NCBI GenBank assembly: GCA_946811185.2
Contig: OX328099.1
Coordinates: 67,708,714-67,772,713, forward strand
Length of the DNA: 64,000 nucleotides
From: Hippopus hippopus
Lineage: Eukaryota > Mollusca > Bivalvia > Cardiida > Cardiidae
Direction: 5' to 3'
Shown in pieces: positions 42,351 to 53,149 of this stretch (its first letter is position 1; each line of letters begins with the position of its first letter). Both the position numbers and the translations under genes were made by a program. The notes under the pieces were generated by a model. That model worked only from the letters and a program-made list of their open reading frames with translations, searched no databases and was not told where the DNA came from.

Positions 42351-42787
42351 GTTCACCAAAAGACAACATTTTTTACTGGTCCAATTTGAAAGTATTTGCA
42401 GGCAACTACTTAAGGTCTACAGCCCCTTACTCTCATATTAAAAGAGGGAAGCTGCCGAGATTGGCCAAATAGCCTTTACGAAAACATCAATATTACATGA
42501 TATTTACCGATGAGTTAGTGAGACTAACTCTACGGCCCGTAACTCTCATATTAAAAGACGGAAGCTGCAGAGATTGGCCAAATAGCCTTTACAAAAACGC
42601 TGATGTTTAGCAATGAGTTAGGGGCCATAGATCTTAATATAGCTTAAATGATGGTATTTGCTTACAAAAGGGTAGAATACTGTGAGGGAAAAGGAGAAAA
42701 TGCTGGTTACCAGCATTTTCTCCTTTCCCACAATGTTTTTAGAGCCCTTTTTCTTGGGACTGTTGAAACTCCAGATTGTTTGGTTAA
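42346..42787 (-). mobile_element. PBM1 copy split by a duplicated 114-bp insert
   Basis: B arm stops at GCAGGCAACTACT (42416) and resumes at about 42641 with AGCTTAAATGATGG. Confidence 0.78.
42417..42640 (+). repeat. Two direct units of about 114 bp inside PBM1
   Basis: ACTCTCATATTAAAAGA, GGAAGCTGC and AGATTGGCCAAATAGCC occur twice, about 114 bp apart, each followed by a GATGTTT/GATGAGTTAG-type motif. Confidence 0.75.
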
Positions 42788-43034
42788 AACATATACACAC
42801 TCAAAAACAACATGATGACATTCTTGCTAGAGACCACTGTTGCATTCTGTATCTAAAGGCATGGAAATCAATATTCTGTGGTTTATATGCATCAAGGGAC
42901 ATTTCACTCAAACTCTGCTGCCAAAACACCGAGAGAAATAGCAGACAACTTCATCCCTATCCCTCTGCCAAACGATCTCTTGTACTAACAACTGTTGTTA
43001 TGTTTTCAATCATGTTTTTTGTGGTACCAGATTA

Positions 43035-43346
43035 GCCAAGCCGCAATAGCTCAGTCAGTAGCGTACAGGACTTGAGAACAGGGGGTCCTGGTTCCACCCA
43101 AGCTCGGCCAATTTCTTTTCAAGGATTGATGATAGTCATTGCGACAGGATTCATTCCTCTCTAACCGCTGACTATTGTTTTTACGATGGTTATGTGGGAA
43201 GCTGCAGCCAGTGGCTTGGAAAGAATGTTGTGCTGAGTGCTGGTAAAAGAAAATCCAGGGAAGCAGGAATAGGTGCATTAGCTGCTGCAATAAAACTGAA
43301 AAATGTTGAAAATGGCAGTAAACACCATACAATCAATTAATCATTA
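43035..43346 (+). mobile_element. SINE family A copy
   Basis: Flanked by a perfect 9-bp duplication ACCAGATTA (43026-43034, 43347-43355). A box TAGCTCAGTCAG; B box mutated (GGTTCCACCC). Confidence 0.87.
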
Positions 43347-43360
43347 ACCAGATTACCTGC

Positions 43361-43577
43361 CAACCCTTTACCAAACAATCCCTGTTTTTAACAACTCTGA
43401 GGAAAACAGCTTGTGAAAAATTGTGGGAAAAGGTAACCAGTATTTTCTCGTTTACAACAATGTTTTTCTTAGCCTGTCAAAACAAATTCCATTTTTCTAG
43501 CCACTTTAAATTTGTTGTCTGCAAATACTTTACACAAGGTGAAAGTTTTATTGTGTATTGTGTTGTAAAGAGCTAAA
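43361..43577 (+). mobile_element. PBM1 copy, left hairpin arm shortened
   Basis: GGGAAAAGGTAACCAGT: the inner left arm is lost up to the centre. Confidence 0.82.
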
Positions 43578-43579
43578 TT

Positions 43580-44135
43580 ATACTATTCAAGGAATATGTT
43601 TTTAATTAATAAGCTTCTGCAGGTGATAGTGTTAAAAAAACATTGGAGGGAATAAAAGCTACTGGGACTATTAAAATATGTAAAAAATTAATTGCTAGCT
43701 GCATCAAAGTCTACCAAAAAGCTATCAAAAAATCTATGTGCTGATGAAAGGATAAAAAGCCCTACAAGTTGCCTTGTTAGCACTATGCAGGGGCATAACC
43801 AGGGGTTTAGAATCATTACGCACTCCAAATCAAGAGTGCTGGTTCATCCTTAGGCTAGTTAGTATGAAGCAATGTGCTTTTGTGGACAGCACAGATCAAG
43901 ATCAGACTGTACAAAATGTGTACTTTCAAATACAGTGAGATTTTCCATCTAAAAGAAGTAAGATAGAATCATAAAATTTGGCTTCTTACTACCAATTGGA
44001 AATTTTCATGTCTAGAGCAGTTTTAGGTTTAATCATGAAGTTGTTCTATGGAGTGATAAAAGAATTTTTCACCTGTCCCCTTTTTATCTGCATTAAGTAC
44101 TTGCATATTGTGTGTTATGGACAATACATCTTTGT
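43580..44135. other. Gene-free stretch
   Basis: Half of a P2 palindrome at 43893-43922; no coding frame. Confidence 0.35.
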
Positions 44136-44159
44136 TAGATAGCTCTTGCATAAAAACAT

Positions 44160-44525
44160 AAAGAAACACTGGGAATGCATGTGTGGTTACAGCGGATACT
44201 GTATAACACTTGTTGAGATTCTCCAAGAATGCATGTGCATGTACTTTATAACACTCATAGAGAAACCACAAGAGAGTATGTGTGGTTGCAGTGGATACAG
44301 TATAACACACTTTGAGAAACCCCTATAAAGCATGCGAGGTTGTCATTGATACTGTATGACACTGGCAGAGAAACCCCATGAATACATGTGTGTTTGCTGT
44401 CAATACTGTATAAAACCAATACCGACACCCCAAGAATGCATGTGTGGTTGCAGTGGATAATGCAATTAACTTGTACAGATACCCTAAAAATGCACTGGTG
44501 GTTGCACTGGCTTGTGATTAACCTA
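44160..44525 (+). repeat. Degenerate minisatellite, about 60-bp unit, about 6 copies
   Basis: GCATGTGTGGTTGCAGTGG, ACTGTATAACAC and GAGAAACCCC recur. Frames across it are repeat artefacts. Confidence 0.75.
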
Positions 44526-44606
44526 AACTTACAGAGTCCCTTCTACAACTAGAGTTGGTATTTTAAGGCCAGTGCAGATCGAGATCAAACCCCACAAAAA
44601 ATTCAG

Positions 44607-44771
44607 ACTTCGAAAAACTTTGCGAGAAACAGCGAAAATGTAGACAATCACCATTTTGTCTTTTCCACAATTCCTTCAACCCTTTCATGTCTTAGCCTTA
44701 TTTGATTTGTTGTTTACAAGCCATTTTGTTGACTGCAAGTCATTTTGGACTGGACTAGGTCTAAAACAAAA
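44607..44771 (+). mobile_element. PBM1 copy, strongly degenerate
   Basis: ACTTTGCGAGAAACAGCG and TTTGTTGTTTACAAGCCA are weak matches to hairpin and B arm. Confidence 0.4.
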
Positions 44772-44774
44772 ATA

Positions 44775-45120
44775 AATACTTGAACATCCATCACAAAACT
44801 GTCAAAATGATTTCTTTAGAAAAATGAGAGGATGTGAAATTCTTAAGTAGTTTCCTGTATCAGGAGTTTTATATGCAAAAATAACAAGATAATATCTTGT
44901 CTATTTCTAACATCAGTTAACTTTATAGCTCATAGATCTGTTACATTAGGTCTACATGGACATGATTTTTAACAAGACAAAGAGGCTAAGATTGTTAGAT
45001 TGTGACTTGTGAACAACTTTTCCACAGCAATACAATTTGCAAAAATTTGCATATTGCAGACTCTTTCCTAACTGCATTTGTCACTTGGTATTGCAATACT
45101 TTGTGGAGTAAGAGTCAATA
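44775..45120. other. Gene-free stretch
   Basis: AT-rich; nothing recognised. Confidence 0.4.
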
Positions 45121-45121
45121 C

Positions 45122-45334
45122 CCTAATCTCTTTTCCACACAAGGACATTCAAAACTGGTCAAAATGGAAAGCATTCGCAGACAGGAAACTAAATGTGGCT
45201 AAAAGTATTGAATTTGTTTTGGAAAGGGTAGAAAACACTGTGGGAAAAGGAGAAAATGCTGGTTACCAGCATTTTCTCCTTTTCTCACAGTGTTTTCAAA
45301 AGCTTATTTTTGGGATTGTATGGTAAAGGGTTAA
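45122..45334 (-). mobile_element. PBM1 copy, A arm shortened
   Basis: The CAGGGTCGTTAAAACTC part of the A arm is missing; border AGGGTTAA kept. Confidence 0.85.
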
Positions 45335-45490
45335 AAATCTTCTCTATTTTTATACTGTCAACATTATCAGGGGCCATCTCTTTGCCTTCAGGTTGACAAG
45401 GACACTGTGTCTTTGGCTACCTATGCTGAAGGTGTAGATCAGCATCAAACTATTCAGCAAGTTTGACCACCAAACTACAATAAACAATAC

Positions 45491-45789
45491 AAGCCCCAGT
45501 AGCTCAGTTGATAGCATGCAGGACTTGAGAACAGGAGGCAGGTTTGATCCCTGGCTTGGCCAATTTCTTTTCAAAGATTGATGACAGTAAGCGCAACAGG
45601 ATTTATTCCTCTTCCACCGCTGACAATTGTTTCAACGATGGTTAAGAGGGAAAGCAGCCATTGGCTTGGAAAGAAAACTGTGCCCGGTAGTAGTAAAAGA
45701 AACTCTACGAAAGCATGGATAGGTGCACTTGCCGCCACGATGTAACTGAAATAATGTTGAAAACGGCGTTAAGCACCATACAATCAATC
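45491..45789 (+). mobile_element. SINE family A copy
   Basis: Target duplication AATAAACA(A/G)TA (45479-45489, 45790-45800). The B-box region is shortened (GGCAGGTTTGATCCC). Confidence 0.87.
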
Positions 45790-45885
45790 AATAAACAGTA
45801 TGTAGTCTAAGGTTCTTCAAGATGGCTTGAAATTACAATAATTTGGTAATTTTCACTGCCTGATAATTTCCATTTTCTTTCTTTG

Positions 45886-46117
45886 GTAACTCTTTACCAC
45901 ATGGGAAAAATTGGAAAATGTAGGCTTGTCCAAATTGAAAGCATTTGCAGAGGATAATTTAAAGTTGACTCAAACGTTAAAAATTTGTCTTTTAAGGGGA
46001 GAAAACATTGTAGGAAAAGGAGAAAATGCTATTTACTAGCATTTTCTCCTTTTCCCAGAATGTTTTCGAAAGGCTTCTTCCTCAGGGTAGTTAAAAGTCA
46101 GGATTGTGTAGTAAAGG
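45886..46117 (-). mobile_element. PBM1 copy with small B-arm insertion
   Basis: ATTGGAAAATGTAGGC replaces the usual start of the B arm; right border decayed. Confidence 0.82.
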
Positions 46118-46185
46118 TAAAGGGGCAGACACCTTGCGCAGTGACCAAAGCCGATTTTAAAATTCATGGACAAAGAGGTATTTGT

Positions 46186-46383
46186 TTAACTCTTTACTAT
46201 ACAACAAAATTTTTGACTTGTTCATTGAAAGCTTTTGCAGATGACAAAGTCAATGCGGGTAACATGGTTGGATTTACATTTGAAAAACATTGATACACAG
46301 CATTTTCTCCTCTTTCCACTATGTTTCAAAAAGCCTTCTTTCTCAGGATCACTAAAACTTGGGATTGAGTGGTGAAGTGTTAA
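46186..46383 (-). mobile_element. PBM1 copy, left hairpin arm deleted
   Basis: AAAAACATTGATACACAGC leads directly into the right arm. Confidence 0.83.
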
Positions 46384-46536
46384 ACGAAAAGTGTTTGTAA
46401 ATAAAATTGGTCTGAAATGACAATGTACTGGTATGAGAATCCAATTCATCCTTGATCTAAACGAGAAACTTTCATGATAGCATTTGATACCATTTTTAAC
46501 ATATTCAGAAAATGCTCATTTGGGCCTTTTCCCCAT

Positions 46537-47131
46537 CAACCCTTTACCACACAATCCCGAATTTTAACGACCCTGAGGAAGAAGCCTTTTGAAAACATTG
46601 TGGGAAAAGGAGAAAATGCTGGAAACCAGCATTTTCTCCTTTTCCCACAATGTTTTCTACCCTATCAAAGACACAAATCACCATTTTATCTACGCTCAAT
46701 TTGTCATCTGCAAATGCTTTAAAGTAACAATAAAGGCCAAAAGTAAACAAAGTGGGTGTTTAAATGCATTTGAGTTTTATCATAAAAGTATGTAAATTAT
46801 TGTGAAGATGACAATCTGTCATTGTATGGTCAGTCCAAAATTAATGTTAGTTGCTGACAGAGAAATTAATTTCAAAACTAGGTTAAAATCTGCCAGGTAG
46901 CTGTGTCTTTCGTTTACTTTTTTGCCTGATTTTAAAATTCTTTTTTTCTGCTAGCGACTAACATATGGCCCGTCCTCACGATAACAGACTGTCATTTCCA
47001 CAATATTTTTCATACTTTTACATGGTATGATTTAAATTCAAATGTATCATGACACCTGCTTTGATATTTTGGCCTTTACTGGGCCTTTAATTTGGTTGCG
47101 TCTAGAATTTTGTCATTTGGTAAAGAGTTAA
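46537..47131 (+). mobile_element. PBM1 copy split by a P4 element
   Basis: A arm and hairpin intact (centre GGAAACC). The B arm is interrupted after CAAATGCTTT (46720) and resumes as TTTGGTTGCGTCTAGAA at 47091. Confidence 0.85.
46721..47086. mobile_element. P4 TIR element nested in PBM1
   Basis: TAAAGGCCAAAAGTA at the left, and TTTTGGCCTTTACTGGGCC at the right as its inverse. Inner inverted repeat with GTTAGTTGCTGACAGA and TCTGCTAGCGACTAAC. A second copy spans 60736-61018. Confidence 0.65.
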
Positions 47132-47163
47132 GCATCTAACTTTTTACTATTCTCTGTTCAGCA

Positions 47164-47350
47164 CATGTGGCAAAGACCAGTAGTGCAGTCGGTTGCATAC
47201 AGGACTTGAAACCAGGGGGTCGCTGGTTCTAATCCCAAGCTTATTGGTTTCTGCTGTTTTCCATGTACGCTGTTCATATTCCCAATGTGTTGGACCAGCT
47301 TTACATTGACACAGAGGGAACTTGGCCTAGTGTGACTGGGGTTAATTAGC
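47164..47350 (+). mobile_element. tRNA-headed SINE, unassigned family
   Basis: Head with TAGTGCAGTCGGTTGCA and GGTTCTAATCC, like the SINE A head. The body (CATTGACACAGAGGGAAC) is different and no CAATCAAT tail is seen. Confidence 0.5.
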
Positions 47351-47382
47351 ATGCTTGATTTTGGAAAGAGTTTGAACCCCTG

Positions 47383-47582
47383 GTAAACCCCTTACAACAA
47401 AATCTCGAGTTTTACCTACCTAGAAAAAGTCTTTCAAAAACACTGGGGGAAAAGGAGAAAATGGTCACCTGTCAGATGCATATCCTATCATTTGAACCAT
47501 AATTATTTGTGTTGTCAGCTACATAAAAGTTTGCTTTCAGTTTGGACAAGTCTTAACATCTTTTTGTGTGGAAAAGAGTTAA
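47383..47582 (+). mobile_element. PBM1 copy, right hairpin arm deleted
   Basis: GGAGAAAATGGTCACC then the B arm. Right TTAA shared with the next copy. Confidence 0.8.
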
Positions 47583-47796
47583 CCCTTTACCACACAATCC
47601 TGACTTTGAATGACACTGAGGAAAGAGGTTTTCGAAAACATTTTGGGAATAGGAGAAAACCAGCATTTTCTCCTTTTTCAAAAATATTTTCTAGCACTTC
47701 CCAAAACAAATTTCAATTTTTGCGTCACATTTATTTTGTGGTCTTCAAATGCTGTCATTTTGGACTAGTCTAAAATTTTGCTGTTTGGTAGAGTAA
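47579..47796 (+). mobile_element. PBM1 copy, inner left hairpin arm lost
   Basis: GGAGAAAACCAGC: the bases before the centre are missing. Confidence 0.85.
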
Positions 47797-47998
47797 AGCC
47801 CCTGTCAAACATCACTATTCATGGTATTAAAAATTACGTTTTTAGGTCTTGAAAGGATTCATCGGCCAGTGCGACTTATATACATAATTCATATGAAATA
47901 ATAAAACAGGCTTATCTATAAAGAAATTTGATGAACCTGTGAACCTATTATGCTAGAATTTTGACAGTTATTACAGTCCAACACTAACTGGCTACTTT

Positions 47999-48026
47999 AA
48001 GCCTTTACCACACAATTCCAACTTTA
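47999..48026 (+). mobile_element. PBM1 A-end stub
   Basis: AAGCCTTTACCACACAATTC, cut by the next copy at TTTAA. Confidence 0.55.
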
Positions 48027-48247
48027 ACCTTTTACCAAAAAGTTTATGACTGAACCAAGTTGAAAGCATCTGCAGATGACATATCACATGTAGTTTAAAT
48101 AGTGATTTCTGTACTTGATTGGGTAGAAAACATTGTGGGAAAAGGAGAAAATGCTGGTAACCAGCATTTTCTCCTTTTCCCACAATGTTTTCAAAAGCCT
48201 TCTCTGTCAGGGTCGTTAAAACTCGGGATTGTGTGGTAAAGAGTTAA
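48024..48247 (-). mobile_element. PBM1 copy
   Basis: Perfect palindrome with centre GGTAACC; right border AGAGTTAA. Confidence 0.9.
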
Positions 48248-48261
48248 ACAAACCGGAGGTA

Positions 48262-48424
48262 AAAGGGATTAGAACACAGTGTGAGAAAAGGAGAAAATGC
48301 TGGTAACCAATGTTTTCTACCCTTTCTGATACAAATCCCATCATTTGAGTGTTATTTTGTTTGTCATCTGCAAATGCAACGAAAATGCCCCAGTCTAAAA
48401 TTTTATCTTTTGGTAAAAAGCTAC
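48262..48424 (+). mobile_element. PBM1 copy, damaged
   Basis: A arm missing; right hairpin arm lost after GGTAACCAATG. Confidence 0.7.
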
Positions 48425-48626
48425 TATCAAATTTATGGATGTTTTTTTGAAAATCAGGAATACAATACTACTTAGTCTCAATAATGAGATGATACAGTGG
48501 GTTTTTTTTTTTATATTTGGACATTTATTGTGCACTGTACTGTCTCAAGTCCATTGTAAATTTTCCGGTAGCAAAGATAGAGCGCTATACTGACTTTCTG
48601 TTTATTCCGTTTAATCTGTATTGCAG

Positions 48627-48723
48627 CGAAATACAACTAACTTTTAGTAACAATCATGACGAAGACAAATTATTAAACCTTTCATTACCTAAAGAGATTG
48701 TAGAATTCATTTATAACATGTAA
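48627..48723 (+). CDS. Candidate last coding exon, product unknown
   Basis: A pyrimidine-rich tract and TATTGCAG precede 48627. The frame then gives 31 codons ending in a stop at 48723, closing with LSLPKEIVEFIYNM. The terminal LxLPxxIxxF pattern is faintly like the end of SOCS boxes, but no BC-box region is seen upstream. The unspliced frame is open back to 48517. No polyadenylation signal or partner exon is identified, so this is speculative. Confidence 0.2.
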
Positions 48724-48729
48724 ATCTCA

Positions 48730-49160
48730 AAAAAAAAACACTGACAAAATTTATCGTGTGTGGCAGCCATTTTGTGTGTTTTTGGGAACATAAACAACTC
48801 GAGTAACAGATGAAATGCACGGTTTTCTCTTATGTTCAGTATTTAAATTGAAAATATTTGTATTTCAAACAAAGGATTATTAAATACGCATTTTTAGCAA
48901 CGAGTATGTTTAAATCCTAGTTTTGTGCTCTATATGTGAAATAATGAGAGTTAAAACTTGCACACAAAATCTGTGTGGAGCTTTCAACTGATTTTGTCTT
49001 GATCGTCCCTGTGCCCAGAGGTGACCAGCCAGAAAGTAACATCGCATTTGGGGACAGTTATCTGTACTACAATACTACTATGTATGAATTTCTAATATTC
49101 ATACAACAAATATTGTAATATAAGACACCTCTGTTTACGATATGAATTCTGTTTTAAGAT
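48730..49160. other. Gene-free stretch
   Basis: AT-rich; contains GGCAGCCATTTTGTG near 48762; no frame or repeat partner. Confidence 0.35.
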
Positions 49161-49162
49161 GT

Positions 49163-49295
49163 CCCATCCCTTTCCTAAACAATCCCATGTTTTATGACTC
49201 TGAAAAAGAGACTAAGAAAACATAGTGGAAAAGGGGAGAATGCTGGTAATCATTAATTTTGTCTTTTCTCCTTTTCCCACTTTTTTCCAACTCTA
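49163..49295 (+). mobile_element. PBM1 copy, B arm missing
   Basis: A arm CCCATGTTTTATGACTCTG, hairpin interrupted by GTCTTTTCTCC; ends before the B arm. Confidence 0.7.
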
Positions 49296-49590
49296 AGGGT
49301 AGAGTTGTCTCCAGCGGTGATATTTCACTTTCTATCTCATATTGTTTTACATTATTTATGTAATTCTGTGTCAGAGTTGACAGTATTGATATATTTTGTC
49401 TGGATACATAAATATTCCGATATTTCTTCGATCAAAATGTCTTTGATAAACCAAGAAATGTCAGCAATCTGTAAATCTCTAGGACAGACTTTGTTGTATA
49501 ATGTGGGTTTTAGTTTTTTTTTTTTCAAGTTCTATCGCTTCAGCCAGTACACTTTCCCATGCACATTCCTGAGTTTCTTTAGCTAGTGCC

Positions 49591-49819
49591 TTAACCCTTT
49601 ACCACACGGCAAAATTTTAGACCTGTCCAAATTGAAAGCATTTGCAGACGATAATTTCATAGTGGCTCAAATGACGCAACTTTTCTTTGATAGGGTAGAA
49701 AACTTTGTGGGAAAAGGAGAAAATGCTGGTTACCAGCATTTTCTCCTTTTCCCACAATGTTTTCAAAAGGCCTCTTTTTTAGGGGCGTCAAAAGGCGTCA
49801 TTGTGTGGTAAAGGGTTAA
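49591..49819 (-). mobile_element. PBM1 copy, GACGCC subfamily
   Basis: A arm on the right reads GGGGCGTCAAAAGGCGTCA; hairpin perfect. Confidence 0.92.
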
Positions 49820-49924
49820 ATTGTGTTAAACAATTGTTCCAGGGCATTGGCTGTTATTCCACAGGACTAAAGCTGAAAAAAGTCTCAGTTTCAAGACAGT
49901 ACTGAATTCCACCATAAAAAGCAC

Positions 49925-50153
49925 TTAACTGTTTACCAAACAACAAAATTTTGGACCGAACCAAATTGAAAACATTTGCAGACTACAAATTAAATGTTGC
50001 TAAAATGATGATTTCTGCCTTTGGTAGGGTAGAAAACATTGTTTTAAAAGGAGAAAATGCTGTTTACCAGAATTTTCTCCTTTTCCAACAGTGTTGACAA
50101 ATGCCATCTATTTCGAGGTCGTTAAAACTCGGGATTGTGTGGGAAAGGGTTAA
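49925..50153 (-). mobile_element. PBM1 copy
   Basis: Both TTAA borders; hairpin arms mismatched at the outer end (ATTGTTTTAAAAGG). Confidence 0.88.
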
Positions 50154-50310
50154 TTCCACAATAAAAACTCTTGTCAGCATTCAGAAAGAATTTTGGATGG
50201 ATGAAGATTCCACCTCACAAAAATTGAGGCTATATTCAAAATTCATTCTAAATACTCTTCAAATCCAGAGTCCAAGGCTATGGTAAGCCATCCGATTGGC
50301 TCAGACACCA

Positions 50311-50485
50311 AGCCCTGTATTCACCAAATCTTCTAAAAAGCTTTCTTAGACTAATGCCACATTCTGAAAGTAACACCATTTTTGATTGGCTAAATCAGAA
50401 TTTAACGATTCAGCCAATGAGAAATTCTGTTACATTGAAATTTAGAAAATTCTTCAGAATAAGACTGAGAATGTTTTCTTCACGC
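50311..50485. mobile_element. P6 foldback element
   Basis: TTGATTGGCTAAATCAG and TTCAGCCAATGAGAAATTC face each other; outer arms have CTGTATTCACCAA and related words. Confidence 0.55.
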
Positions 50486-50487
50486 CT

Positions 50488-50716
50488 AAGTCTTTACCAC
50501 ATGATAAAATTGTAGACTTATCCAAATTGAAAGCATTTGTAGACAACTGTTTAAATAATTAAGTTACATGATGGAATTTGTCTTTGATAGGGTTTGAAAA
50601 CATTGTGGATAAAGGAGAAAATGCTGGTTACCATCATGTTCTCATTTTCCCACAATGTTTTCAAAAGGCTTCTTCCTCAAGGTTGTTTAAACTCGACATT
50701 GTGTAGTAAAGGGTTA
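50488..50716 (-). mobile_element. PBM1 copy
   Basis: Left border CTAAGTC, right AGGGTTAA; centre GGTTACCATC. Confidence 0.87.
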
Positions 50717-50831
50717 AGACTGTTTGATGAATATGGATAGAAGTTTTAGTCCATTTTAGAATTCAGAATTGGAACAATCTAGTATACAAATACATTTTTG
50801 GCTGGTTGGTGATTATGGGCCCTGTATTAAA

Positions 50832-51085
50832 TTGATGGATTGATTTTATGCTGTTTAACACCGTTTTCATCATTATTACAAAAAGTGGCTAGTGCGCCTA
50901 TACATGCTTTCCTGAAGTTTCTTTTCCCCGTACTTTGCACAATATTCTTCCAAAGCCACTGGGTGCTTTCCCACATAACTATCATCAAAACATTGATCAG
51001 CAGCAAGAGAAGAATGAATCCAGTCACAATGACTATCATTCTTGAGTCCTGTACGCTACCGAAAGTGCTATCACGGCTAGGCCCC
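50832..51085 (-). mobile_element. SINE family A copy with internal deletion
   Basis: Flanked by TGTATTAAA / TGAATTAAA. On the minus strand the head passes from GTACAGGACTC directly into the body; the B box is deleted, so the copy should be transcriptionally dead. Confidence 0.82.
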
Positions 51086-51094
51086 TGAATTAAA

Positions 51095-51478
51095 AGAGTG
51101 TCAGTGTATAACTGACAATGTCTAGACTAAGCCATTTGATTATCCATTATTTATGATATTCTGTGTTTTACTTGACAAACAAAATGTGTTCTGTCTGAAT
51201 GCATGAATATTCTGTTCTTATAAGCTTTTTGATACATCTGAAATATCTTTGATAAAAAAGGGAAAACTATACATCTATTTAAGAAGAAGCCTTATAGCAA
51301 TGTTTGATGTTGCTGTAATCATTCTTTATTCTCATAACAAAAAAAAAGCCATTAATAATTATCAATATAGACATCAGTGAATAGAAAAGTTCAAGACAAT
51401 AATTCACACTTTTAGACAGCAAAACTCACTTTTATGTGCTAATTTAATGGCAATATCAGTCTGAAATTAGGTCCCGGA
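51095..51478. other. Gene-free stretch
   Basis: ATTATTTATGATATTCTGTG and AAATATCTTTGATAAA recur loosely at 49340-49460, suggesting an old unnamed repeat. Confidence 0.35.
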
Positions 51479-51479
51479 C

Positions 51480-51608
51480 GTATTATTTCGGCTAGTCAAC
51501 CCACGGCACAAATGAATCAGACAACACTGTACATACTCTACAACTTTCCATGGTGTAGAAAACATGTTGAAAGACCAGAGCATTGCATGACATTCCCCTT
51601 TTTTTGAA
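51480..51608 (-). repeat. Dispersed repeat, inverted partner of 5840-5965
   Basis: AACATGTTGAAAGACCAGAG and CATTGCATGACATTC are the reverse complement of the 5.9 kb copy. Confidence 0.6.
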
Positions 51609-51614
51609 ATTTAA

Positions 51615-51920
51615 GCCGAGCCCTAGTAGCTCAGTCGGTAGCGTGCAGGACTTGAGAACAGGGGGTCATGGGTTTGATCCCTGGCTCGGCCAACTTCTTT
51701 CCAAGGATTGATAATGGTCATTGTGACAGGATTCATTCCTCTCCCACCACTGTCTCGACGATGGTTATGTGGGAAAGCAGCCAGTGACTTGGAAAGAAAA
51801 TTGTCCAGAGTACCGGTAAAAGAGACTCAGGAAAGCATGGATAGGTGCACTGGCTGCCACGATATAACTGAAATAATGTTGAAAACAGCGTTAAACACCA
51901 TACAATCAATCAATCAATCA
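51615..51920 (+). mobile_element. SINE family A copy, complete
   Basis: Flanked by AAATTTAA (51607-51614, 51921-51928). A box TAGCTCAGTCGG, B box GGTTTGATCC, tail of four CAAT units. Confidence 0.87.
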
Positions 51921-52276
51921 AAATTTAAAGACGTAAGTACAAAAAATGACAAGCTTAGCTGTTTTTCAGTTGTTTTTGAGCCAATACTTTTGGAACCAGA
52001 AGACCAACACAACATTTTCTCGTCAGAGCCATTGGCTCTGAATATGAAGTTTCCTACCCATACTTTAGAAAGGTAAAAAGAGATCTGCTCACATTTTGAT
52101 CTGTTCCCTTGGCCCTTGAAGCCTGCTATCTCATAATTATGAATCCATGTGAGCAAAATGTTCAAATTGTTTTTCGATGATTCAGGTATTAGTACATATA
52201 AATAACTTTTATGTCTCTGCAACAGCTTCTCAGCTACTCTTGAGTACTTTGTGGGAAAAAAAGAACAGTTGCTCAT
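51914..52276 (-). CDS. Unrecognised 120-codon open frame
   Basis: ATG at 52276; the frame ends inside the SINE tail. It contains KVWVGNFIFRANGSDEKML and a serine-rich segment. No family, splice signal or repeat partner is recognised. It may simply be chance in AT-rich DNA; listed because it is long for its surroundings and not a repeat reading. Confidence 0.12.
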   Translation of the reverse strand: MSNCSFFPTKYSRVAEKLLQRHKSYLYVLIPESSKNNLNILLTWIHNYEIAGFKGQGNRSKCEQISFYLSKVWVGNFIFRANGSDEKMLCWSSGSKSIGSKTTEKQLSLSFFVLTSLNFD

Positions 52277-52404
52277 TTAAATTTTTCTCAAAATAAATTG
52301 AACATCCATAAAAAAAAAACAATTTGTTTCCTTCATTTTCTTTCTCTTTCATGTTGCTTAAAATAAGTATGAATTTTATCATTAGTAACAGAATTCCTGC
52401 ATAG

Positions 52405-52573
52405 CTACCCTTCGATCAACAATCCCATGTTCTGACAACCCTGAAAGAGAAGGCATTTAAAAAAAGCATGATCTCTTTTTTCCATGATGTTTACTAATCC
52501 TTTCAAAAACAAATCTACCATTGAAGCCTCATTGGAGTCATCTGATGACAAATAAGTCTAAAATTCTGTCCCC
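52405..52573 (+). mobile_element. PBM1 copy, hairpin largely deleted
   Basis: A arm CCCTGAAAGAGAAGGC, then AAGCATGATCTCTTTTTTCC; B arm decayed. Confidence 0.6.
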
Positions 52574-52607
52574 TTTAACTCTTTTCTTACCGTTGATGAC
52601 AAAAGAA

Positions 52608-52682
52608 GCTTTTGTGGACAGTGTGGATTAAGATCAGACTGCACAGAATGTGCAGTCTGATCTATGATCTACATAGTCCACT
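52608..52682. mobile_element. P2 palindromic element
   Basis: AAGATCAGACTGCACAGAA with its complement TGTGCAGTCTGATC; one of the best-preserved copies. Confidence 0.7.
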
Positions 52683-52783
52683 CCTTTATTTCAGATCATA
52701 ATTGAACCGTTCCTTCATCTTGCAGCAGATCTGTATTTGTAGCCTTTAAAAAAGTAAAGATTCTTTATATAGTAGTCAAAGAG

Positions 52784-53008
52784 TTAACCCGTTACCACAC
52801 AATCCCGAGTTTTAATGACCCTGTGAAGTAGGCCTTTTGAAAACATTGTGGGAAAAGGAGAAAATGCTGGTAACCAGCATTTTCTCCTTTTCCCACAATG
52901 TTTTCTAGACTATCTGATTCAAATCCCATCATTTGTGCTATATAAATTTTGTCGTCTGCAAGTGCTTTCAAATTCGACCCTTCTAAAATATTGTTCTTTG
53001 GGAAATTG
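52784..53008 (+). mobile_element. PBM1 copy, right end decayed
   Basis: Perfect palindrome; right end GTTCTTTGGGAAATTG without TTAA. Confidence 0.88.
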
Positions 53009-53009
53009 C

Positions 53010-53148
53010 CCGAAGGAAACATTATGGGAAAAGGAGAAAATACTTGTACCAGCATTTCAAAGACAAATCTCAACATTAGAGCAACATTTATCATCCCTAA
53101 ATTCTTTAAGTTCTACAATTTCCACACTTGACTGTATGGTAAATTTAG
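53010..53148 (+). mobile_element. PBM1 copy, A arm and hairpin arms missing
   Basis: GAAACATTATGGGAAAAGG, then TTGTACCAGCATTTCAAAG straight into the B arm. Confidence 0.7.
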
Positions 53149-53149
53149 T

